Positions 1 to 12,400 of a DNA stretch of 64,000 nt are shown piece by piece. Made by a program: the position numbers and the translations under genes. The DNA lies in assembly GCA_914767715.1 (NCBI GenBank), contig OU612067.1, positions 22,294,162-22,358,161 on the forward strand. The letters are read 5' to 3'. Within the stretch, counting starts at the first letter, position 1; each line of letters opens with the position of its first letter. The notes under the pieces were generated by a model that made no database searches, was not told the DNA's origin, and saw only the letters and a list, made by a program, of their open reading frames with translations. Source of the DNA: Membranipora membranacea (Eukaryota; Bryozoa; Gymnolaemata; Cheilostomatida; Membraniporidae).

Positions 1-221
1 CATTTTATTGAGGTTAACGCTGTGATGCATTTTGATCCATTTGATATTAATGCTTACCTAAACGATTTTCAGTTAAAGAACAAAATCAATTTGAATTGAG
101 ACTGATTATCTGCCAGAAGACTTTGTGTCTGAGAAAAATGCATGCCTGTATCTAAATTGTCAAGGCTTGGATAAAGCATGATAAGTGGTGTCTTTATTTA
201 TTAATATGTCTGCTGTTTCAG

Positions 222-1951
222 AGTCTCAAAAAGCGTGTACTGCTACCAACATCAGTTCACGCATCTGACACAGTTTCCACCTCAATACAAACTAGCAGGC
301 CAGTCTCTGTTGGTGTACCTGTCTCACCACTGTCGCTGTCAACACCTGCTGTGACCAAGGTGATTGAGTTCCCTCCATTAGGAATACCCCCACCAAAACC
401 TCACCGAAGTGATAATGATGATACATTGTTGGTCTGAAAGAAGGTGTCAGCTTGGTAAAGCCTGCCAAGTACTGTTTTGGTAAGTAGGTTTATATTTTAA
501 CCCTCTCTTACCAATGCTCTATATTTTTTTAGACTTGATCACTGTCTCTGATGCAAAGTTTGAAACGCATGGGCATTCTTCAAATTAAAATAACTAGGGA
601 CATGAGAGAAAATTTCAGTTTTCTAGTTGGCTTTCTTATTCTGATGAATGAAAATTCATCTTTTCAAGCAACCAGACTTGTCTATTTCAATCATACTGGT
701 GAATTCATCTTCCTTCACGATATTCAAAGCTGCTCAAATGGATACTTCACATTAGGGTATTGTCTGTTCGTTGTGAATGAGAAGGCGATCATGAACTTTA
801 TGATCAGAAACTATCTAGTCCATAAAGTTTTAAATAGATATACCATTCATCCTTGTGTCCATTGCATTGTCCATCTTTGCATTTTTTGGTTAGTTGACAT
901 TTGGATGGAGTGTATGATTGAGACAGAAATGACATGACATATTATACTAATAATAATATTTATGTTTAAGGAGGTGTTACCTGTGACTGTTCAAGTGGGA
1001 TAGCCTGCAAGCCAGCGGAGGCAGCCTACGAAAAGAGAGACATGCGACCAAAACACATCTTTGATGCAGGTACAGGTTTTAGCTATCTCATTATTCTCCC
1101 TATTCAAAGCTTGACTATTGACTGCTCATACCTGTCATTGCATCACTGCTGCGTTCGGCTGTTTTGTTGCGTGATCACATATTTGGTTTTTTCGCGTTGT
1201 GCCTCGATTGCTTCACCTTTTCTCACCTCCTGCCTTACTTCCACATTGTAAGGTAAATTAAAATTTCATTGCAGATGTCTCTCAGTGGAGGTTGAGTTGG
1301 TGAAACGGACGTAAGCACAGATCCGGAAGATTCTTACAAGGCTGCGTTGCCAGGTGAAGGTATGGTGTTTACTTGTTTTACTGACTTTGTGTGGTCAAGA
1401 GCGATGAACGCGTCTCCATATAGCTAAACTTCGCTCAGCATTCACATGAGAGTCCTAGCCTCGACCACTGGGAGAGGTTCTTACCTCTTCAGGTCACAAC
1501 AAATGCAAAAGTAAAGAACGGGGTTATTTGCGTGGGGATGTAACTACCTTGTTTTGGTCACTTTCACTTATGGGATTATTTTACTTTGAACTGTTTGTGG
1601 AATCACTCTGATCTTTCTGTTCTAGGCCATTAATAGCGTTTTAATACTACCCATAGAGTATTTGCAATGAATGGACTTCATCTGACCCGCTCAGTGCTGA
1701 GCTTGCTGTAAAGCACACAAATTATAGAAAAATGTTGATGAATATGTAAATTCAGAAGTTGCCTTCCATTGAAAATTCTAAGAGAGGGCAACTCTTACAC
1801 TTGGTTTATATTTGCAAGTTGTGTTTAAAAATGTCTGCTAAGTTTCCACCCCATTTCAAACATGGATGTTGCTATTTTATTGCTTTTAGAAGGTGAACTG
1901 GGTGAAGATGGCATGAAGATGAAGTTAAATCTGGATTTAAGTCGGTCATGA
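222..1951 (+). CDS. 3' exons of an unrecognised protein gene (5' part outside window)
   Basis: No family was recognised. Four exon-like blocks keep compatible phases: 222-479 (acceptor TTTCAG, donor G|GTAAGT), 971-1069 (TTTAAG, GCAG|GTACAG), 1297-1359 (GAG acceptor, donor GAAG|GTATGG) and 1890-1951 (TTTTAG, stop TGA 1949-1951). The first block encodes a Ser/Thr/Pro-rich, probably disordered stretch ending in PPLGIPPPKPHR, an SH3-ligand-like run. The second holds VTCDCSSGIACKPAEAAY, and the last is acidic and lysine-rich, ending LNLDLSRS. Block 1 has one break: its upstream frame meets TGA at 435-437, while the frame that splices on (GLKEGVSLVKPAKYCF) starts at 431. One extra G at 431-432 would join them, so an assembly indel is plausible. 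The third exon could instead start at 1275 and stop at 1303. The gene may continue to an exon-like block at 2672. Confidence 0.42.
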
Positions 1952-2671
1952 AAATGATGAGAATGGTATGATGCAATAATTTCAGAGGGGTTGTTTTAAT
2001 TATCATGATTAAAGATCATGAGACTTTTCTGTCTTTGGTAGTTTACTGCACTACTGGGGGTGATCCTTTCTTGATGCATGTTGGAATCATTTGCTATTTA
2101 CTTACACTTAAACTAATTGAGACTCTAATCTTCGAATTGGCTTATAATTTGCGCAAACTAATCGTCAAAATCAGAGTATGAAATCAATGAACTCGGGTGA
2201 CTTTTTATCATGGTGATATTTGAAAAAATAATGGAATTGACCATTGATTACACTGCCTGATTTGGACAAACTGTTTCAGCAAAAAAAATGAGTGTCAATT
2301 CTGAGATGAAAGCCTCAATTAGTTATCTTTGAGCTATACAGTGTTTAATGAGCACCCTAGACGTAATAATACACTTTCAAAGGACACCGTATACAGCAGT
2401 GAGGCAGGTGATTGAGGTTGTGGCATGCTATTGAATGGTGATCCAAGCTAACGCTCAATATAGTGTTCTGTGTATGATGAGCACACATGTCCCTGCCCAG
2501 CAATAGTAGCTTAAGAAATTGTCTTTTCTTTTTACATGAGATAACAATTCCAATACTCTATGTGGACAGGTTTTGAGTATTTTTGTCTGAATTCCATAAA
2601 TGTTAGTTACTCTCCTAAAGGATATAGACCATCCATTGTCTGTTCACTGATATTGTTGTCTCATTTTGCAG

Positions 2672-2749
2672 AAGAACCGGTCACCACTTCTTTGGAGTCC
2701 AACTGGAGATCTCGAAACTGCAACTGGACTACTGTTTACCCCCAAATGA
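2672..2749 (+). other. exon-like block downstream of the first gene
   Basis: A TTTTGCAG acceptor ends at 2671. Two frames stay open after it: one encodes 25 residues rich in Ser, Thr and Leu and stops at 2747-2749; another runs on to a TGA near 2790. It could be the last exon of the gene at 222-1951 or a chance open stretch. Neither frame shows a known motif. Confidence 0.2.
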
Positions 2750-3436
2750 TAGTGTGCGCAATGGAAACATGATAAAATGCCACTGAATACTGTTGGTATG
2801 CTTTTATTGGCTGCAAAATATGGAAAATAATTCCTCCTGAGAGATAGATCACATATCTGTCTTACTGGTGCTCACGAGCAATAAGCACGTCTTGCTATAG
2901 CTAAACTTCACTAAGAATTCATGTGAGACTGACTGCTAGGAACAGGAATGGAATAAATGCAGTGATTAGTTTTAATTTTTCTTTCCTCATATTCATTCTC
3001 TATTTCATTATCGGTGTTTTTAACATGTAACTGGTGACAACTTTACTATACCTAACTGAAAAGTAGCAGACAACCACTAATTTTCACCATCTTATTTGAC
3101 TTATCTACCGTTACTTTGGCACTCAATTTTTTTTACCATGGTCTGTACTCCTGTCTTTTTCTATAAAATACTGAAGCAATGTGCTTTTATTATTTTATTA
3201 TGAACTCTCAATCTAGTCAATCGTGTGCTTGAACTCATATTTCTGTTTTCGTAGACGTATTAAAATGTTATGGTCGTTTCTTGATTTATGTCTAGTTCTA
3301 ACACAGTTTCATCTATTATCGGCAAGGAAATACAACAAAATCATGTCTCTGTGAATGTTTAGCAAATTTTCTATCCCAATAAAACAACATTACCAAAAAG
3401 CAAAAAGAAAATTGATTTGTAATGTAATCCTAACTT

Positions 3437-6400
3437 TTACACCTTTGTTGGCGTGGCCGCGCACGTAAAGGCATGCATGTATGGCGAGTGAAACTCATAC
3501 ACTGGGTGTGCAGGGTCCTCTTGTCTGTTAACATGGAGGCAGTACTCCTTACAAGCAAGGAGACAAAGAGTTAAACTTACTCCTTTCCACAAGCTAATGC
3601 ATTGGGTACTTGTGATGCAGTAACTGACACCATGTCCGTAAGATCACAAGTCATAATTTGTGCCAGGTGAAAAAATGAATGGCCCAACACATCTAAAAGT
3701 CCTATTGCTTTACTAGCAGTACTTGAACACACTGATATGAGCTTAGGGGGTTTCTTACCAACCCACAAGAGGGTTAGAATTGAAGAAAATTGTTTACCGG
3801 AGTTCCCTCTCATGTCATTTTGCAAAAACTTCCTAGCAGTTGGAAACCTATGAAGACAATATAAGTACAGCCCACAAACTCAAAATATCTGCGCAATACT
3901 GAAACTAGCGGGTGCGCGGGGAAGCAGGGCGGGCCTGTAGCCTTTTCGGATGACCATAAGGAGACCAGATCTGCTGAAATAAAAAAGTCTACCGGTTGCT
4001 GAAACTTATACCTAGTTATATGAGTACTCATTAGTTAGGCTGGCCAGCCCTTAGGTACATCAGACATCTACACCAGGTAATTATACTTACTACATGGTGG
4101 CAGCTTACATGGAGTGAACCCTGGAGCTGATTGGAGAAGACTGGATTGGTGCTGTTCTGGATTTTGTTGTGCTGCTTGATTTGCTACTCAGGTGGCTGGA
4201 TATTGCTGATTTGCTGTGATCTGTGGTCCAGATCTGGTGCTTGATTTGCCCTGCTTGCTGTTCTGCTTGCTGCTACCGTTTGTGTCATGGATTCCCTGGG
4301 TCTTGCCCCCCCCCTTCCCAGTTGAGTTTTGATAGTAACCAGGCTGAAAACTGGAGGAAATGGAAAAGAAGCTTTGAAAACTACCTGCTAGCTATTAACT
4401 CTGTGGTGCAGCCCTATGATGCGACCAATAACCGCTGGCCTGCAGCTAATGGAGCTATCTGGTTGAGACAAATTGCTATTTTGCGCCATTGCATTGGTGA
4501 GGATGCGGTTGAGATTCTGGACCAATTTGAGTTCAGTGCTACTGATGGAGAAGATGCTAACAGACTACCTGATGTCCTGGCTAAATTTGATGGGTACTTC
4601 AACCCAAGGAGGAATGTACTATTTGAGTCGTATGTGTTTCAGTCACTAGTTCAGGCTGAAAATGAGCCCATTGACATGTTTGTGAAGGGACTTAGAACCC
4701 AAGCTGCTATGTGTGAATTTGGTGAGCAAAAAGAGATGAATCTGCTTACCCGTTGTGTGTTTGGTCTGAAGAATGTCAAGCTAAAGGAAAAACTCCTATC
4801 GAACCCTGATATCACCCTCCCTGCTGCTATTGAGCTCATAAGAGAGTCGGAGATGACAAGAACACAAATGGAGAGCTTGGGAGCCAGCCAATCTATTGCT
4901 GCTGTGGAGAAAGAGTCACCACCCACACCTGCACCCCGTAAACTCAACTGCAAGTTTTGTGGCTAAGAGCATGTAAAAGGCAAATGCCCAGCTTACAGCA
5001 AAACCTGCCGCAAGTGTGGTGGCCGTAATCACTTTGCTAGTGTCTGCAACAACACTCGCAAGGAAGTCAACACCATTGCTGATAGTAGTAAGGAGTTGAG
5101 TATGAATGAACTATTCATTGGTATGGTTAATAGCCAAGCAAAGGAGAGCTCCTGGTTTAAAATATTCAGTGTTAGCCAGGGAGCAGCCAAACAGGAGGTA
5201 AAATTCAAGCTTGATACTGGTGCTCAAGCTAATATCCTCCCTGTCAACAAAGCTAAAGCACTGGGTGCTACGATCCAAAGGCGTAGTGCTAAGCTGTTGA
5301 TTGATTACAGCGGAGATGTCATCAGGAATCATGGCCACACTATACTGTCTGTAGGCAGTGCACCTGATGGGAAGCCAATCTCATTCGAACTCGCTGATAA
5401 TGACAGATGCCCACTGCTAGGGTTGTCCTCATGTGTCAAGCCGAGGACATCATTGCTGAGTTTGATGAGTGCTTTAGTGGTATTGGCTGTCTAGATAGAG
5501 AGCATGAGATAAAGGTAGACCCTTCAGTCAAACCTGTTGTTAACAGGGCACGAAGAATTCCATTAACAATGACGGACAAAGTTAAGGCTGAGCTGCAGAA
5601 GATGGAGGACTCTGGGATATCTGCTAAGGTTGATGAGCCGACTGAGTGGGTTAGAGCATGGTGGTCGCCGAGAAAAAGGATGGTAGTGTCAGAATCTGCC
5701 TTGACCCCAGAGAATTGAATAAGGCGATCCTACGAGAACATCACCATATACCCACCCTAGATGATATTGCCCACAAGTTCGTTGGCATGAGAATATTCAC
5801 CATCCTTGACATGAAGCATGCATACTAGAATGTGCCCCTGGACAAGAAAAGTCAACTGCTGACTACCTTCAACACCCCCTTTGGGAGACGTTGTTTCCTG
5901 CGTCTGCCCTTTGGCATGAACTCCGCGGCAGAGGTATTCGAAAAGAGGGTTGAAGAGATGTTTGGCGACCTCCAAGTTGCCATATACTTTGATGATGGAT
6001 GGATGGATTTATTACTATCATAGACAAAAATTTGTCACGAAATACGTTGTTAATACTGACAAGAAAGAAAAACATGGAAAAATCAGATCTCTGTTGTATA
6101 AAAAGTTTTTTAGAATAGTATATTATTAAGTGTATGTATGAGATGTCTTAAAAAGCTGTCTCTACCCCATGTACCCCGATATTTAACGGTGCGGTAGCGA
6201 CCTGAGGGGCATTTAGTTAGAAAGTCATTGATAAAGTGTATGTACCGTAGTCCAAGTGTCTCGATCTGGTTGGCCACCAGAGCATCTATATCGGGGTGCT
6301 CAATCCCTAACTTGGCTGGCGGCATCTTTAAATATTTTGCGTAAGCACTTCTTGTCGCTTGCATGGATGCTTGTAAAAAGTATGGGGAGACAGTAAGTGA

Positions 6401-9400
6401 TGAGGGATACAATAAAACTCTTGAATAACATTTATGAGAAAGGGGCTTTGAGCTATAGTATACAAAATTTTTCACAATATACATGCGTTGAGATGCAGTA
6501 GTCACTATGGATTGCACATGATCATGATAGCGGAGTTTATCGTCAACAGTAACACCAAGGTATTTTACTTTGTCACAAAAATCAACATCCGTGCCGTTAA
6601 GGATAAGAGTAGGGGTAATGGGCCTAACAAGCTGAGTAGAAAACATCATTTCTTGAGTCTTGGAGGCGTTTAACAATAGGTTTAAATCACAACATTGCTT
6701 TGAAATTCTACTAATCTCATCAAGATAGGCACTAAGATCTGATTGATTTGATATGCATCCAATTATACAGGTGTCGTCTGCGTATTTAATGACAGTTATA
6801 TTGCTCAAGTCTGAGGTAATCCTATTGGTATATATTGAAAACAAAAGTGGAGATAAACAGCAACCCTGGGGAGTGCCAGTGTTGGTTATGATGGGTTTTG
6901 AGATATTGCCATCTACTATTGTTCTTTGGGTGCGATTCGTTAGGAAGCTGTATATCCATTCAGTGACATTGGAGTCGAGATGTGATAGTTGCGAGATTAA
7001 GTCTGGAACATGTATTGTGTTGAATGCAGAAGAAAAGTCAAGGAACAGACACCTGGCATAATTTGAAGCTTTCTTGTCAATGAAATCTGTGATGGTAGTA
7101 GTGAGGCATAAAAGAGCATCTTGAGTTGAGCGGTTTGCACGATAAGCAAACTGAAGGTGGTCCATAGCTGTATGAGTAATAATGTAATGTTTAACAAGTC
7201 TCTCCATCATTTTGCACAGGCAACTGGTGAGCGCTATCGGTCTGTATTGTTTAAGTTGATTGGGATTCTTAACTTTGGGTAGGGGTTTGATAATGGCCGA
7301 TTTCCAGGAAGTAGGGGTTGACTTAGATGTGATAGATAAATTGAACAGTTTCGTTATGACAGGCGCCAGTTGATAGGCACATAGCTTCAGTACTTTGGGG
7401 ATGAGGCCATCAGGGCCTGGACCTTTCCTCGAGTTCAACGATTTCAACTGCTTTAAGACAGTAGCCTCTTCTATTTCTAAAGGTGGTGCTATGGTGGCGT
7501 TGTTATTGATGTCAGGACGGTCAGCGAGAGGCTTCTCAAATCTTGTGAAGAAGGTGTTTAGGTCATCTGAGTTGAATGGATTTTGTTGAGATGGTTTTGG
7601 GCTATTAGTAGGTAATCCACTAATCTTTTTAATGTCAGTCCAGGCTTTAGCAGGTTCTTTCGCTAGGTTATGCTGTATTTTCCGAGAGTATTCTTGTTTG
7701 GCTTGTTTAATAGATTTAGTGATGTCGCGTTTGAGTTTGTTGTAGAGTTTACGGTTACCAGTTTTGTGGGCTTGTTGTTTCTCATCGATCATCTCCGATA
7801 TTTGTTTATTGATCCATGGTTTTTGATTTGTGCAAACTCTGACGCTCTTCTCTGGTATACACAGATCGGTACAAAAGTTAATATAGTCAGTGATAATATC
7901 CGTTTGTTTATCAAGGTCATCATTGTCAGAAATTAAATTGTCCCAAATACTCAGTTCATTAAGAGTATTTTAGCTTCAAGTTGCTGTAGAGTTATCTTCT
8001 CATTTTCATACAATTTTATTCTTATTATGAACTAGAAGTTATCCCACTTTGCCCAATTTTTCATATCCCGTCCTTGTATCCGGCTAAACATAGAGAATTC
8101 TTTACAGAAGAAGAATCTAGGATCGAAAATTGAATGTCTCCAAACATTAGAAATTTTATCAACATACAAGTTCTTCCTGTATACAGGTATTATTTCAAAC
8201 TCCAAGCACCAAGCAGAACAATCAATTGTGTTAATGTCGTTAAAAAACTCTCCATAAACCCTTATACTTGCAAGATAATAATAGAATAGTTAGCAATAGA
8301 TATTTGATTTACAATTTCAAATCCAAATTCAATACTACTTCTTTTAATTTTTTCTGTACTGGGTAATAGTTTTTGAGCGGTTGGATTAAATGAGGTCGCA
8401 TAATTCATCTACTGGTACTTGAATCAACCCACCTTAACCAGTGATATGAACAAAGTTTGAGCCAGGGATACCATCAAACAATTATAAAATAGTTTAATCC
8501 TACGAAATACACAACAAGGCCTGACACTATCACATTTCAAACAAGGATTAATCGAGGAAACAATGTCAATTAAAAATTAGTGAAGTTTAACAGGGTTGTT
8601 TCAAAAATAAATTACTGTCTTTCAAGCAAAATGTTTGAGAGTAGATTGGGCAGTGCTTCTGATTTGAGCAAAAATAAGTGTCACGTTTCAAATCCCAAAT
8701 CCTTCCCTCAAAGAACCCCTAATAGTAGTAGTATTGATATTATAGAGGCATATTATATCAGATATAAAATACTTTCTAGTTACGATTCGATTATGATCAG
8801 GTAAACACCAGAGAAGGCATGAGAGGGATTTCATTTTGCAGCTTAATTTGAGCTAGAATATTCCCAAATGCAGTCACCAATCGCTACTTGGCCATATGCC
8901 ATCAACAGCTTGAAGTCATTATGGTTAGTTGGGTATCCAGATAAATCACAGTATGAAAGGTATTTACTATGGTATCTACCTGTCATGAGGTTATTATTGT
9001 TCACTATGTTGAGGGCTGTGATGCCATACAGAGAGCAAGGAGTTACAGGTAGCGCTGTCACGATTTTGTATTTGGCTAGGACTGCCTCGATTCTGATTGT
9101 GGCATCGATTTTCCCGATTTCGATTTTTCGATTTTACACCTTCGCTTTCAACCAACCCTTGTCCCAATTTCGATTTTCGATTTCTCCTTATCGGTATTTT
9201 CGATTTTAGGTGTCAATATATGGTATTGTGATAAGGTGTGATAAGGTATTGTGTGAATGAAAAGAGGAATCGTAATAACCATATATCGACCATAGTAACC
9301 GTGACAATGAATTTACCGCTGTGCAATCGACTTCAGCTGTCACCTTATTAAATCGCGATAATGAGGTGTGATCGATTAGGTATTCCGGATATGAATCGTA

Positions 9401-12400
9401 TTGTGACAGCACTAGTTACAGGAGTCTTAGCCCATGATTATATTCAAAATTATATTGCGCTAGCCTAAATTATTAGTCATTGTTTTGTAAGCCTAATGCC
9501 AGCAATCCCTCCTGGTATGCCTAAATATGAGAGCACTACATAACAAATCATTTGATTGTAGGACTAAACAGAGAGACATTGCGACAACGCAAACCAACAC
9601 AATTATGAGATTATGTCCACTTAATCTTGTCACCAAACAATAGCTCAAGCGCCTGTTTTTAAAACAATCTTAATTAGCCACACAATTACACATCATTATG
9701 AAAAGCAGCACATGATAACCCTATATGAGAAGAATGCTGTGTGTACAGCCTCTGCTTACAATTGAAATTGCTAGAATAATAAATTATGCTGTGTTAAACA
9801 TTTTCCAGCTCCTATCTCAATTTTAACTTATGAATCCCTATGCTCAGTACCAAGACATGCACATATTTTGGTAACCTTCCCTTTATCATAATAGATAGAT
9901 TGCAATTTAGTAATCATAGATAAGTTTCTTGCAAAAATCTGTAATCAAAGAGTTACCCATGCCTGCCTATTGTCAAGCCCTGGGGACTAACCAAACCCAT
10001 GACCTTCAATACACGCGTGCTTAGCGACTGACACTCTTAGTGTATACCACCAACTCTTAAATCAATTTCATTCTTCTTAGCACTCTTTCTGCATTAATAA
10101 ATAATCGAAGCAACTAAAATATAATCTATTTAGCCACGATTTCTAAATTTAAAGATGCATTGCCGTTTGACTAAATAAGCCATCACAAAAGTACAAGGAA
10201 GATCTTTTCGGACCGACAGAGTCAGTATATTGTGGAGGCATGTGTCATATGAGATTATAATAATATTAATAACCATTCACGTCATGGTTTCACTGGCTTG
10301 CTATGCTTGGCTCAGGGAGGCTCTACTGGTCGTGGAGCAAGTCAATTGAATAGTATAAAACTCATGCACTTTCCCCGACAATCTGTTGTTTGACAAAGGT
10401 GAGCTAACCTATATATACATGGAAATTACGACTTAACTACACATGAATATAAAATCTTGTTGAGATGTTAAACTGAAATAAGATGGGAAACCAAACAAGA
10501 CCAATTGTGCCCAAGACTCATTTCCACATTTTATGTTGAATGATGAGATTTTCTGCTAAATTACTCGATTTGAATCAGCACCTTCAATAATTTATTTTAT
10601 AATCAGAATATTTTGTAAAATGTAGTATTAAAAATTTATAATCTTTAGTATTAACAGTATTAGGCAAACTGTAGTGGATTATAAGTGTACTTGTGGCATT
10701 TGGGACAAAGGAATTGTGCCTCATACATTGATTGAATTGAACGCTTGTTATAGATGGGGGCTTTGTTTAGACAAAGAGAGTATATCAAAGGCTAAGGTCT
10801 CTGGCGTATTGCGCAATCGTTAACCTACATCAGGCATACTTTTAAAAAATAGATATGCATGTTACATTTTGCTTGTATGCAATTTACAATGATGCAAAAA
10901 TCGTCATTTTTGGACAGCCCTATTCTAAACGACCAAAAAAAATTTGGAAGAAATCAGACTATTGGAAGTAGGGTTGCGATACATTACCTTGTTAGTAAAG
11001 GCTGTTTTTTGTAGATTTCTTTGAGAAATAATATTTTTTTAAATATTATTGTTGCTCATTGGGTTTATATTGGTATAATGCATAATTGCATGTGGGTCTA
11101 ATTCGCCTATGATAAATACACTTCCCTAGAGTGAAGCTCAAAGTTTGGTCAGGAGGAGATAATCACTAAATTCAGCCAATACTTTTAATGAACTGAGTAG
11201 TGATGTCAAGAGCAGCTTGCAGATTTTCACAGTTTTCTTCAGAATAGGTACGACGAGTTATTCTAGTGGGTTTGCATTTGGATAACGGAGTGTAGGTAGG
11301 AATGAGATGTGTTACATAATGGTCAGATTCACCAAGCTTAGCTAGTTGACAACATTGTTTGAACGCATCTTTAATCCTAATGTAGCATTTATCTAGAATT
11401 CTGTTTTTACGTGTGGGTGTTTTCACTGATTGGTAATATCCAGCAAGCTTGAAGGGTAGCTGATTGAAATCACCCATCACGATGATGCAGGAATCTGGAT
11501 GTTTTTTCTCTAGATCTTTGACATGTGATGATATCGTTTGAACAGTAGTTTGAGCATTGTGTTTTAATCTGGAATCACCAGTGAAGGGAGCATAACATGA
11601 TACAGAGATAATCGATCTAATAATATATGGCAAAGATCAGGAAGAACATGATCATAGCCTAAGGAGGCTGCTAGAGAGGGCCAAGAAATGTAATGTCAAG
11701 TTCAATAAGGAGAAAATGCAGCTCAACAAGACAGAAGTAAAGTATTTGGGCCACATTGTATCTGCGGATGGACTGCGTCCAGACCCAGACAAGGTTCAAG
11801 CCATCAATGACATGCCAAACCCTACAGACAGCAAGGGCATACAGAGACTGATGGGGTCGCTCAATTTCCTACGTGGATTCATACCCAACATAACTGACAT
11901 GACTGCTCCCCTGAGGTCTCTTCTCAATACAGATGAGTCCAGTTGGGTATGATGTTGTGAAAGAGACGACTCTCCAGGTCGACTCTTCAAAAGCTGGCCT
12001 TGGAGCTGTACTTATGCAGAGCAAACATCCAATAGCGTATGCCTCCCGTGCACTGACTGACACAGAACAAAACTGGCCACAAATCGACAAAGAGTTGCTT
12101 GCCATTGTGTATGGATTTGAGAAAATTCACAGCTATGTGTATGGCAGGCCTGTAGACGTTCAGACGGACCACAATCCCTTGGTCAGCATAGTGAAAAAAG
12201 AGCTGCACAAAGCATCCCCTCGCTTGCAGAAACTCCTGCTCAGACTGATGAAGTATCATGTCAACCGCATATCCTATGTTCCTGGCAAATACCTGTATCT
12301 GGCCGACACCCTATCACGAGCCTACATAGGTGATGCAGACAGTGAAATAGAGGGAGAGATAATCATGGTCCATACTGTACAAGTGTGTGAGGAGAAGGAA

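Larger units (their letters stand above)
7950..11197. mobile_element. TIR element with TA target duplication, 3248 bp, no transposase seen
   Basis: The two ends form 20 bp inverted repeats with one mismatch: 7950-7969 and 11178-11197, CTCAGTTCATTAA, then G or A, then AGTATT. TA flanks both ends (7948-7949 and 11198-11199). Removing the element and one TA rejoins the endonuclease and RT halves of the host non-LTR element in a sensible reading. A TA duplication is typical of the IS630-Tc1-mariner group, but the ends were not matched to a named family. No transposase motif is visible. The interior holds two minus-strand open frames and a hAT-type insertion. Confidence 0.75.
5997..11616 (-). mobile_element. 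non-LTR retrotransposon (CR1/L2/Rex-like), 5'-truncated, inserted in gypsy RT
   Basis: Minus-strand order is endonuclease (11616-11200) then reverse transcriptase (7947-6110), then a short 3' tail of ATCC units at 5997-6012 (GGATGGATGG on the + strand). The endonuclease lacks its N-terminal part, the usual sign of incomplete reverse transcription. GAT is present at both junctions (5994-5996 and 11614-11616), which may be a very short target duplication. The element was later split by a 3.25 kb insertion at a TA. Confidence 0.88.

Noticed and set aside
551-937. 128-codon open frame on the + strand
   Set aside because: Lies in the first intron of the gene at 222-1951; no splice support, no motif, and composition like intron DNA.
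3810-4031. 73-codon minus-strand frame over the 5' LTR
   Set aside because: Crosses the boundary between intron and LTR; the real exon starts at 3832 with a proper acceptor.
6488-7589. Plus-strand frames at 6488-6673, 6753-7061 and 7395-7589
   Set aside because: Shadows of the non-LTR reverse transcriptase on the minus strand.
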